Positions 1-5,469 of a stretch of DNA of 6,747 nucleotides are shown here, piece after piece. The stretch is from assembly GCA_025453715.1 (NCBI GenBank), contig JALOPT010000092.1:1-6747 (forward strand), read 5' to 3'. The stretch comes from Methanoregulaceae archaeon (lineage in GTDB: Archaea > Halobacteriota > Methanomicrobia > Methanomicrobiales > Methanospirillaceae). The position numbers and the translations under genes are program-made. Numbering within the stretch: the stretch's first letter is position 1; the number at the start of each line of letters is the position of its first letter. Below the pieces are notes generated by a model, which had not been told where the DNA came from, did not search any database, and saw nothing but the letters and a program-made list of their open reading frames with translations.

Positions 1-275
1 ATGGAGCCTATATAGGGTCTGTCCCGGTAGGGCTCCAGATTGGTCTCGGGAACCCCTCAACGATGATACAGTCCATCAATTCAGGCGGGACCGGACTTGT
101 GGTCGGGACCGGGGCCCCTTGTTCCGACTGGGTGACCTTTACTGAATGGGCTGATGCCCGTTCAGCTGAAGGAAAGCCGCTTGTCATCGCCACAGTGCAG
201 AGCTCTATCCAGGAGAGTATCATCCGGAGTGCCCTTTCATACGACAATATCACGGTGATCATGTATGGTACGTAA
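1..275 (+). CDS. ABC transporter substrate-binding protein (NitT/TauT/SsuA type), 5'-partial and apparently C-terminally truncated
   Basis: The frame is open from base 3 to the TAA at 273-275, giving 90 visible residues; the start lies outside the window. The visible part follows the order of periplasmic-binding-like proteins of the SsuA/TauA/NrtA group: a GAYIGSVPV strand (family: 'aYvGpvP'), an NSGGTGLVV crossing strand, then an EGKPLVIAT segment and SIQESIIRSAL (family: 'lkGKkIA', followed by a helix with a 'S-I-Q' start). In this family these elements lie in the first half to middle of a roughly 300-residue protein. Here the chain ends at NITVIMYGT, early in lobe 2, so the rest of lobe 2 and the return to lobe 1 seem to be missing. 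They are not in another frame downstream, because the permease gene begins at 265, inside the last codons. Position in the operon supports a ligand-binding subunit. If translated, it probably cannot close around a ligand. The family call is firmer than the truncation call. Confidence 0.72.
   Translation, partial: GAYIGSVPVGLQIGLGNPSTMIQSINSGGTGLVVGTGAPCSDWVTFTEWADARSAEGKPLVIATVQSSIQESIIRSALSYDNITVIMYGT
254..260 (+). promoter_or_regulatory. Ribosome binding site of the permease
   Basis: GGTGATC matches the end of the archaeal anti-Shine-Dalgarno complement (AGGAGGTGATCC) and sits 4 bases before the ATG at 265. It lies inside the last codons of the binding-protein frame, as expected for translational coupling. 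It favours the start at 265 over the in-frame ATG at 298. Confidence 0.65.
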
Positions 276-1050
276 CAATAAACAGACCATTTCTAACATG
301 GCAAAGGGACTGGCAGTTATTCTCCTTTTCCTCGTTATCTGGGAGATTGCGGCGATTATTATCAACAATAATTATATTCTTCCAAGGCTTGGCGATATCC
401 TGCTGGTCCTGGTCCACCCGCTGGCATCCGTCCTTGGTGGGGCCTCACTGGCACAGAATGCGGCTGTAAGTCTCCGGGAGGTGCTTACCGGGTTTTTTTG
501 TGCGGTCGCCATCGCTGTCCCCCTCGGGCTCCTGATTGGGACTTCGAAGGAGGTCGATTCCTACCTGAACGCCTTTATCCAGATGATCCGCCCTGTCCCG
601 CCCATCGCCTGGATGCCATTTGCCATCGCATGGTTCGGGCTGGGGTTCACATCCATTATTTTCATTATTTTCATGGGTGCATTCTTCCCGGTCCTGATTA
701 ACACGATAGACGGGGTGCACGGGGTACGGACGCAGTGGACCGATGTGGCCCGTATGTTCCGTGCGACGTCATTAGAACGGGTCCGGACAGTCGTAGTTCC
801 GGGGGCAATGCCCGTCATCTGGACCGGGCTCCGCGTGGCGTTTGCCGTTGCCTGGATGTGCGTGGTTGCGGCCGAGATGCTACCGGGTACAAGTGCAGGA
901 CTTGGGTTTATGATCATGTATGCCTATAACCTGGGCCAGCTCCAGGTGATCGGTGCCGGGATGGTTATAATCGGCATCATCGGTCTTGGAGCCGATCTTC
1001 TCTTCCGTGCCGGGCAGGCCAGGTTCTTTCACTGGCAGGGGAGGGGATGA
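265..1050 (+). CDS. ABC transporter permease (SsuC/TauC/NrtB-like, binding-protein-dependent inner membrane component)
   Basis: A 261-residue integral membrane protein, the usual length for this family. It forms the translocation channel of an importer for sulfonate-, nitrate- or taurine-like small anions; the ligand cannot be read from the sequence. The first helix is at about residues 15-33, and further hydrophobic helices are at about 72-93, 118-148, 187-204 and 225-247. The conserved segment RPVPPIAWMPFAIAWFGLG lies at 109-127. The cytoplasmic EAA-type coupling loop, which docks on the ATPase, is at 160-183 (DVARMFRATS followed by VVVPGAMP). In this loop the glycine of the classic EAA-x3-G pattern is replaced by Arg166, while the closing V-x-P-G/A-x-P part is kept. 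The start at 265 is supported by GGTGATC at 254-260. The gene overlaps the binding-protein frame upstream and the ATPase ATG downstream, so this is an operon with translational coupling. Confidence 0.93.
   Translation: MVRNNKQTISNMAKGLAVILLFLVIWEIAAIIINNNYILPRLGDILLVLVHPLASVLGGASLAQNAAVSLREVLTGFFCAVAIAVPLGLLIGTSKEVDSYLNAFIQMIRPVPPIAWMPFAIAWFGLGFTSIIFIIFMGAFFPVLINTIDGVHGVRTQWTDVARMFRATSLERVRTVVVPGAMPVIWTGLRVAFAVAWMCVVAAEMLPGTSAGLGFMIMYAYNLGQLQVIGAGMVIIGIIGLGADLLFRAGQARFFHWQGRG
1037..1046 (+). promoter_or_regulatory. Shine-Dalgarno run before a double ATG start of the ATPase
   Basis: AGGGGAGGGG contains GGAGG at 1040-1044. Two adjacent in-frame ATGs follow, at 1047 and 1050. The GGAGG core is only 2 bases from the first and 5 bases from the second, so 1050 has the more usual spacing. 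The first overlaps the permease TGA as ATGA. The difference is one methionine. Confidence 0.5.
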
Positions 1051-1814
1051 TGGACCCCGTACTAACCGTCAGGGACCTCGCAAAGACCTTTGTTGAGGGC
1101 GAACAGGAGTGCAGTGTGCTCCAGGGGTTATCATTCGACGCATTTCCTGGAGAGATACTCTGCATCATGGGGACTTCGGGGTGCGGGAAATCCACCCTGC
1201 TCCGGATGATCGCCGGTCTTGAAACAATTGATAGTGGTTCAATCAGCATGCCCGGGCAGCAGGAGGGCGGAAAGGCCGGGGCAGCCATGGTGTTCCAGGA
1301 CGACGCTCTCTTCCCCTGGCTCAGTGTCTGCGATAATATCTCCTACGGTCTGAAACTGGGTAACCAGGATGTACCCGGGGATGTGGCTTCGAAACGGGTT
1401 GCAGACCTCCTTGAACTTGTCAGGCTGACCCCGTTCTCCACGTACTACCCGTACCAGCTCTCGGGAGGCATGAAACAACGGGCTGCCGTTGCACGGGCAC
1501 TTGCCGTACAACCCGGGATTATCCTGATGGATGAACCGTTCAGTGCCCTTGACCCGTTCACCCGCCGGGAGTTGCAGGACGAAATCACCAGGATACGGGA
1601 TACTGCTTCGGCAGACGGTCACCCGGTCGCCATTCTTCTCGTCACCCATAACCCGGAAGAGGCCGTCTACCTCGCAGACCGGATAATCGTCCTTTCAGAC
1701 CGGCCGGCAGCGATCCATGGAGTGATCGATGTCCGGCTCCCCCATCCCCGAAGTATTTCGGACAGGGAGTTCCTGGTGATCCGTGAAAAGGTAACGGGTC
1801 TGGTGAAACGATGA
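1047..1814 (+). CDS. ABC transporter ATP-binding protein (SsuB/TauB/NrtD-like)
   Basis: A complete 255-residue nucleotide-binding subunit that powers the importer on the cytoplasmic side. Every core motif is present: Walker A GTSGCGKST at 42-50, Q-loop Gln84 in VFQDDALFPWLSV (the 'FQ-x-x-x-L-x-PW' form typical of the taurine/sulfonate/nitrate group), the signature LSGGM at 138-142 followed by KQR, Walker B IILMDEP at 158-164 with catalytic Glu163, the D-loop SALD at 166-169, and the switch His201. It therefore should be an active ATPase. After the core comes only a short tail (about 215-255) with no extra regulatory domain. The ATG overlaps the permease stop (ATGA), so it is the third cistron of the operon. 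An equally plausible start is the ATG at 1050. The substrate is not determined by this subunit. Confidence 0.95.
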   Translation: MMDPVLTVRDLAKTFVEGEQECSVLQGLSFDAFPGEILCIMGTSGCGKSTLLRMIAGLETIDSGSISMPGQQEGGKAGAAMVFQDDALFPWLSVCDNISYGLKLGNQDVPGDVASKRVADLLELVRLTPFSTYYPYQLSGGMKQRAAVARALAVQPGIILMDEPFSALDPFTRRELQDEITRIRDTASADGHPVAILLVTHNPEEAVYLADRIIVLSDRPAAIHGVIDVRLPHPRSISDREFLVIREKVTGLVKR

Positions 1815-1833
1815 ATTCCATGAAGGTCTGGTG

Positions 1834-1871
1834 AGAGGATGCCAGGAATCCGGAATCCTCTTCTTCTTTAT
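1834..1871 (+). terminator. Possible terminator of the ABC operon
   Basis: An inverted repeat AGAGGAT (1834-1840) / ATCCTCT (1855-1861) gives a 7-bp stem, one G-U longer if 1833/1862 pair, with a 14-base loop. A pyrimidine-rich, T-rich stretch TCTTCTTCTTTAT follows at 1859-1871. It lies 20 bases after the ATPase stop in the convergent gap 1815-1909. Archaeal termination depends mainly on the T-rich tract, here interrupted by C, so confidence is moderate. I saw no comparable T-run on the minus strand for the SulP gene. Confidence 0.4.
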
Positions 1872-1909
1872 CAGATCTCTGTCCTGCAACATCCGGGTCA
1901 TTTCAAGGG

Positions 1910-3613
1910 TTACGGTCCCGCTTCTAACTCCTGGTAGGCCACAAATGCATCACGGTAGGAATCAAATACATGCTCCTTTCCAATCAACTCAATGATCCTG
2001 TCCTTTTCTAATTGCCGCATGACCTGGTCCCTGATATCGCTTATAACCAGTTCGACGCCATGTTTTTTCAACCTTCCATGAAGTTGTTTGATAGATTCCG
2101 AGCCGGAATAATCAATATCCCCTATCATTGATGCAGACAGGCACAGCCATTTCAGTGGCGGACTGGCACTTTTTGCAATGTCAAGAATGTCCCCGGTAAA
2201 ACGATTTTCATTCGCGTAGTAAAGGTTTGCTCCGAACCGGTAGATTGCGAGTCCCGGTACTGCCTGCTTTCCTGATGAGGGAGGAGCTGATTTCCATTTT
2301 CCCTCTGGTGTTTGCGAGATCAGGACATTTATGGGATGGTAACTATGGCGAAGGTGGGCAAGGATGGAGAGTACGATCGCGATCACAATTCCCCACCCTA
2401 CACTGATGAAAATCACCGTGAGTGTGGTCAGGAGTGCCACCATAAATTCAACCGGACGAAGGGTAAGAATCGTTTTCATGCCATTTATATCGATAAGCCG
2501 GATTCCTATGGTGAACACAATTGCTGCCAGCACTGATCTCGGCAGGTAAGAAAGCGGTACGGTGAGGAACAGGAGCACAAGAAGCACGATTCCAACGGTG
2601 ACAACCTGTGCAAGCTGGGACCGTCCCCCTGCACTGTCAACCATTTCTGTCTTTGTCGGGCTACCGTTAACGACAAAAGTACCTGACATACCTGCAGCAA
2701 TATTTGAGAGACCAAGGCCGACAAGGTCAACATTCTCATTGAATTTTTCTTCATATCGTATGGCATATGCACGGGAAGTTGCAGCACTCTGGGCAAGAAT
2801 CACCAGGAAACAGGCAATGGCAATACCAAGGAGGTCGGGGACCAGGTCAGGTGACACGACAGGAAATGCGATCACAGGAAGGCCACCATCCATCGTGCCG
2901 ATTGTCGTTACGCCATAGGCTGCAAGGTCCAGTGCCCATGATGCGATGATGGCGCCGATAACGGTAAGAAGAGCCCAGGGAATTGTTCTGAAAAAATGAC
3001 CGCCACAAAATATGATGCCCAGGACCAGGATGGAAAGCAACACGGTGGTGCCGTTCATCAGGGAAATTTCCTGGGTGAATACATGCACAACCTGCAGGAG
3101 TAAGCCGGTGCCCTCATTCGGTACCCCGAACATTCCAGGGACCTGGCCAAGGGCGACCTGTATTCCCACACCGGTTAGAAACCCGATGAGGACTGCCCGG
3201 GAGAGAAAATCTGCAATAAACCCGAGCTTCAGTATACGCGATATTATTAAAAAAAACGCTGCAAGAAGTGCAACCATCCCTGCGAGGGCAATATACTGGG
3301 GAGATTCAGGCACTGCCATCGTCACCAGTACCGTAGCGGTGATCGCTGCGGTTGCAGAATCTGCCCCAACAACAAGGTGTTTTGAAGACCCAAAAATTGC
3401 AAACACTGCCATAGGAAGCAAAAGGGTATAGAGCCCAAGGACAACCGGTACACCTGCAATTTTTGCATACCCCATCACTTCGGGAATGGCAAGCGCTGCA
3501 AGGGTAATCCCTGCAATGATATCAAGCGGTATTTGAGAGGCTTTAACCGGAAGGATTCCTTCAAGAACTGGGAATTTCTCGAATGTACCTGCGATTTTTT
3601 TGAATAATGACAT
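1910..3613 (-). CDS. SulP/SLC26 family anion transporter with C-terminal STAS domain
   Basis: A 567-residue transporter of normal family length. The membrane part (about 30-420) has many hydrophobic helices in the two-inverted-repeat SLC26 fold. Family landmarks include PEVMGYAKIAGVPVVLGLY at 44-62, the conserved FGSSKHLVVGADSATA segment at 74-89, and GTFVVNGSPTKTEMVDSAGG at 311-330, matching the 'p-x-x-G-S-x-S-R-T' region with its Gly-Ala-Arg-Ser end (here GGRS). The cytoplasmic STAS domain occupies about 453-560; at the site matching the phosphorylatable Asp-Ser of anti-sigma antagonists it reads DIDYSG (499-504), so a tyrosine precedes Ser503. Members carry sulfate, bicarbonate or other anions with protons or sodium; the substrate cannot be told here. 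The TAA is at 1910-1912. The ATG at 3611-3613 is preceded by GGGGG (minus strand of 3619-3623) at a 5-base spacing. It converges on the ABC operon and is transcribed separately. Confidence 0.93.
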   Translation of the reverse strand: MSLFKKIAGTFEKFPVLEGILPVKASQIPLDIIAGITLAALAIPEVMGYAKIAGVPVVLGLYTLLLPMAVFAIFGSSKHLVVGADSATAAITATVLVTMAVPESPQYIALAGMVALLAAFFLIISRILKLGFIADFLSRAVLIGFLTGVGIQVALGQVPGMFGVPNEGTGLLLQVVHVFTQEISLMNGTTVLLSILVLGIIFCGGHFFRTIPWALLTVIGAIIASWALDLAAYGVTTIGTMDGGLPVIAFPVVSPDLVPDLLGIAIACFLVILAQSAATSRAYAIRYEEKFNENVDLVGLGLSNIAAGMSGTFVVNGSPTKTEMVDSAGGRSQLAQVVTVGIVLLVLLFLTVPLSYLPRSVLAAIVFTIGIRLIDINGMKTILTLRPVEFMVALLTTLTVIFISVGWGIVIAIVLSILAHLRHSYHPINVLISQTPEGKWKSAPPSSGKQAVPGLAIYRFGANLYYANENRFTGDILDIAKSASPPLKWLCLSASMIGDIDYSGSESIKQLHGRLKKHGVELVISDIRDQVMRQLEKDRIIELIGKEHVFDSYRDAFVAYQELEAGP

Positions 3614-3690
3614 GATTTCCCCCGCATTACCTGTTCCAGTGATGCCTGGAAAGTGAAATAGTATGGTCCGGGTTATGACCGCTCCCGGTA

Positions 3691-3720
3691 GTTCACGCGA
3701 CCGTAACGGTATAGGTGACC
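3691..3720. promoter_or_regulatory. Interrupted dyad, possible operator upstream of SulP
   Basis: The inner arms ACCGT (3700-3704) and ACGGT (3706-3710) surround a single A. The outer arms GTTCAC (3691-3696) and GTGACC (3715-3720) are complementary except at one position, with spacers of 3 and 4 bases. It lies about 78-107 bases upstream of the SulP ATG. If transcription starts near 3720 (from the AT-rich element at 3741-3753), the dyad would be in the 5' leader and could form a hairpin instead. No regulator can be named. Confidence 0.3.
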
Positions 3721-3784
3721 AGATGAATGGTAAGAAACAGGGATTAATAATACTGGTGCCGGAGGTACGAGTGATCGGACCCCG

Positions 3785-3791
3785 AAAAAAA
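3785..3791 (-). terminator. T-run on the minus strand, possible end of the upstream minus-strand transcript
   Basis: Seven consecutive A on the plus strand read as TTTTTTT on the minus strand. It is about 190 bases past the methyltransferase stop. A small arm pair AGA/TCT precedes it on that strand. A uridine tract alone can terminate archaeal transcription, so this could end the methyltransferase mRNA or a separate short RNA begun near 3900. Confidence 0.35.
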
Positions 3792-3913
3792 GAGATTTCT
3801 ATTACTCCAGGTATATTGACCTCAACAAATACACTTCAATAGTGGACTATCAATTATCAATGGCTCAATTGTAATACTGTCTTGTGGTAATATGAGAAGG
3901 GGTCACATCGTTT

Positions 3914-3944
3914 GACAATCGTATATATTACACCGTTTATTGTC
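3914..3944. promoter_or_regulatory. TATA-like element flanked by GACAAT/ATTGTC inverted repeat
   Basis: GACAAT (3914-3919) and ATTGTC (3939-3944) are perfect 6-bp arms around 19 bases that contain GTATATATTA (3921-3930). On the minus strand this reads TAATATATAC and could place a transcription start near 3898; on the plus strand no gene follows. The arrangement is like an operator over a promoter, but AT-rich matches of this length also occur by chance. Confidence 0.25.
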
Positions 3945-3978
3945 TCCCTTTGGCATGCCCAGAAGGAATAGCGTCCAC

Positions 3979-4821
3979 CTAGTTTCTCACGGCAACCGCA
4001 CAGGACAACCAGCCCGAATCGGGAGTGGGGAAGTAGGTGCATTCACCCGTCCTCCTCTTCTCCATCTCGTCCATGTCATAATAGCAGCAGGTAAAATCCG
4101 GCGCAATTAATTCACGGATTTCCCCTTCGGTATAGGTAGTCATCCGGTTGAGGGCCGTATAATCCCTTACATGCGAGAATATTTTCTCCGGAATGAACCG
4201 CCGGTCCACCCTGATCAGCCGGCAGGGCTTGAGGTGTTCAAACACGACGCTCTGCTTTCCGCCGATTTCCGAAAGGGTGGAAAGGACACCAGCCATTCCC
4301 TCACGTGAAATGTAATACGATAGTCCTTCCATGATCACAATGAGGTGGGTTTCGTCCTCCTGCATGAGCGCGGTTCGAAGAGACGGACCATCCGTGATAT
4401 CTGCCTGGATGCAGGAGATAAAACCACAGCGGTCCGGGACAAGGAGAGGGTACAACGCCTGTTTCTGGTCCATACCGCTCTCGTCGAATTCAATACAATG
4501 GCAGTCAGGAGTGAGCAGGTCAGCGAGTTCAAGGGCAAGCGGGGAGAACCCGGCACCGAGGTTGACAATGGTCGCCTTCCCCCGGGTTGAGGTTACCAGC
4601 GACCTGACCATCGTACTGATGAAATGTTTTCTGTTGATGATCACCTCGGAGTACCAGGGGCAGATGCGGTTATAGCGTTCGAAAAGGTTTCTTCCGGCTT
4701 CCAGGTCGAGCCTCTCGAGATACGAGCTGATCAGGGGATCTTGCTGGTAGTACTGGTCTGCCCAGAGCATTACCAGCGCCGCTGTATCTGATACCGGATG
4801 CCTGACCCTGACTCCTGTCAT
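3979..4821 (-). CDS. Class I SAM-dependent methyltransferase, leucine carboxyl methyltransferase / TcmP-like
   Basis: A 280-residue soluble protein. The N-terminal part has DTAALVMLWADQYYQQDPLI (12-31), matching the 'DTA...DP' opening of the LCM/TcmP family, and INRKHFI (62-68), where relatives have an 'R-T-x-F-I-D' helix. The SAM fold then shows motif I IVNLGAGFS at 85-93, the acidic residue after strand 2 in CIEFDES (Glu111), ADITDG at 140-145 with Asp141 likely contacting the adenine, and VIMEGLSYYIS at 162-172, the family's characteristic 'EGLxxYL'-type motif. The family methylates carboxyl or hydroxyl oxygens on proteins or small molecules; the acceptor here is unknown. It is a single gene with its own TATA-like and ribosome binding sites and no obvious partner. 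The protein has many cysteines (about ten, including Cys245-Cys246). A rival view is a generic O-methyltransferase of unassigned family; the fold is secure, the acceptor class is not. Confidence 0.85.
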   Translation of the reverse strand: MTGVRVRHPVSDTAALVMLWADQYYQQDPLISSYLERLDLEAGRNLFERYNRICPWYSEVIINRKHFISTMVRSLVTSTRGKATIVNLGAGFSPLALELADLLTPDCHCIEFDESGMDQKQALYPLLVPDRCGFISCIQADITDGPSLRTALMQEDETHLIVIMEGLSYYISREGMAGVLSTLSEIGGKQSVVFEHLKPCRLIRVDRRFIPEKIFSHVRDYTALNRMTTYTEGEIRELIAPDFTCCYYDMDEMEKRRTGECTYFPTPDSGWLSCAVAVRN

Positions 4822-4862
4822 CCCTCACCTTCCTCCTCAGACATTGACCAGGTAATTTAAAA
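4822..4862 (-). promoter_or_regulatory. Promoter and ribosome binding site of the methyltransferase
   Basis: Reading the minus strand, TTTAAA (complement of 4857-4862) is a TATA-like box, placing a start of transcription near 4830-4835. Between it and the ATG at 4821 lie GAGGAGG and then GGTGA, the latter 3 bases from the ATG. If the TATA assignment is right the leader is very short and carries mainly the GGTGA site. Confidence 0.45.
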
Positions 4863-5043
4863 GACATCTGAAAAATCCCGTGTGGATTTTGTTGATTGAA
4901 AAGCACACAATTTTACGCAGGATTTTGAAAATGCCAGATATCAGACAACCGGGTTAGCAATCACTGATAGCCACACCTGGCAAAAAATACTCCGGTCCCG
5001 GGCAGGTCAGCATATACTATTCGGCATTACGGCCATGGATACC

Positions 5044-5059
5044 TTTATAAATTTATATA
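5044..5059 (+). promoter_or_regulatory. Double TATA box of the small membrane protein gene
   Basis: TTTATAAA (5044-5051) is followed directly by TTTATATA (5052-5059), both close to the methanogen TATA consensus. Archaeal starts lie about 25-27 bases after the box centre. The first box would start RNA at about 5075, exactly at an ATG, and the second at about 5082. Confidence 0.55.
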
Positions 5060-5074
5060 ACCGTGAAAAATTTA

Positions 5075-5302
5075 ATGAAAAAGATAAAAAAGAAAGAGCG
5101 GGACCCATATTTTTACATCTGCGTCATACTATGGGCAATATCTTTCTCATTACTGGGGATCTGGCTTGTTTTCCGGGCCTACACCCCGATACCGGCAGCA
5201 GCAGAAGTGGCCGGCATGGTACTTGGCTGGGCGATGGTCCTCCTGATTATTGCAAGTATCTGGGGATGTCTTTACATTATCCACCTCTTTATCAGGGCAT
5301 GA
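5075..5302 (+). CDS. Small two-helix membrane protein, unknown function
   Basis: I do not recognise this family. From the ATG at 5075 it is 75 residues: a lysine-rich cytoplasmic head (MKKIKKKERD, 1-10), a first hydrophobic helix at about 12-33, a short loop RAYTPIPAAAE, and a second helix at about 46-72, ending LFIRA. It should form a membrane hairpin with both ends inside, by the positive-inside rule. A GTG at 5063 would add four residues (79 in all), but it lies only 4 bases beyond the TATA boxes and would normally be outside the transcript, and neither start has a Shine-Dalgarno site. This fits a leaderless mRNA beginning at the ATG. The overlapping frame 5035-5334 has no such pattern and is taken as spurious. 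The gene is divergent from the methyltransferase and stands alone. Confidence 0.62.
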   Translation: MKKIKKKERDPYFYICVILWAISFSLLGIWLVFRAYTPIPAAAEVAGMVLGWAMVLLIIASIWGCLYIIHLFIRA

Positions 5303-5362
5303 ACCTGGTTAACATACACATCAGCCTGGACTGATTGGATTTGGGGCAGGTGATAGTCAGGA

Positions 5363-5385
5363 TAACCAGAATTTATTTTCTTTTC
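5363..5385 (+). terminator. Possible terminator after the small membrane protein gene
   Basis: TAACCAG (5363-5369) is complementary to CTGGTTA (5305-5311), just after the stop, with a 51-base loop that contains a smaller TCAG/CTGA hairpin (5321-5334). A T-rich tract AATTTATTTTCTTTT follows at 5370-5384. The T-tract is the stronger part of the evidence. A perfect 12-base palindrome TCCCCCGGGGGA follows at 5384-5395. Confidence 0.4.
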
Positions 5386-5469
5386 CCCCGGGGGACGCAC
5401 TTCAGCTTCGGGAAATACATACCACTCATCATTTGAAAAATATGAAAATGTGGCTATTAATTACCAATT

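Larger units (their letters stand above)
3614..3978. other. 365-bp gap between the methyltransferase and SulP genes
   Basis: No convincing coding frame is present. Both flanking genes are on the minus strand, so this holds the 3' end of the methyltransferase transcript and the promoter of SulP. Several small structures are visible: a TATA-like element flanked by 6-bp inverted repeats (3914-3944), a tandem TATCAAT TATCAAT (3848-3861), a seven-base A-run (T-run on the minus strand, 3785-3791), an AT-rich stretch GGATTAATAATAC (3741-3753) that could be the SulP TATA region on the minus strand, and an interrupted dyad at 3691-3720. Confidence 0.6.

Noticed and set aside
265..700. Missing C-terminal half of the binding protein in another frame after 275
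   Set aside because: The other plus-strand frames here translate to shadow-like sequence, and the permease frame itself is fully explained, so a simple frameshift does not account for the short binding protein.
1239..1649. 136-codon minus-strand frame inside the ATPase gene
   Set aside because: It is antisense to a gene with every ABC motif; its translation shows no domain pattern and it has no promoter.
3012..3431. 139-codon plus-strand frame inside SulP
   Set aside because: It is antisense to conserved transporter helices and rich in Arg/Thr/Pro as expected of a shadow frame.
3857..4042. 61-codon minus-strand frame across the methyltransferase end
   Set aside because: It overlaps the end of a well-supported gene in another frame and has no ribosome site or recognisable pattern.
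5063..5065. GTG as the start of the small membrane protein
   Set aside because: It is 4 bases downstream of the TATA box and has no ribosome site, so the ATG at 5075 fits better. The GTG stays possible if transcription begins at the weaker AT-rich element near 5011-5020.
5035..5334. 99-codon plus-strand frame overlapping the small membrane protein
   Set aside because: Its start lies before the TATA boxes, it has no hydrophobic or domain pattern, and the other frame gives a clean two-helix protein.
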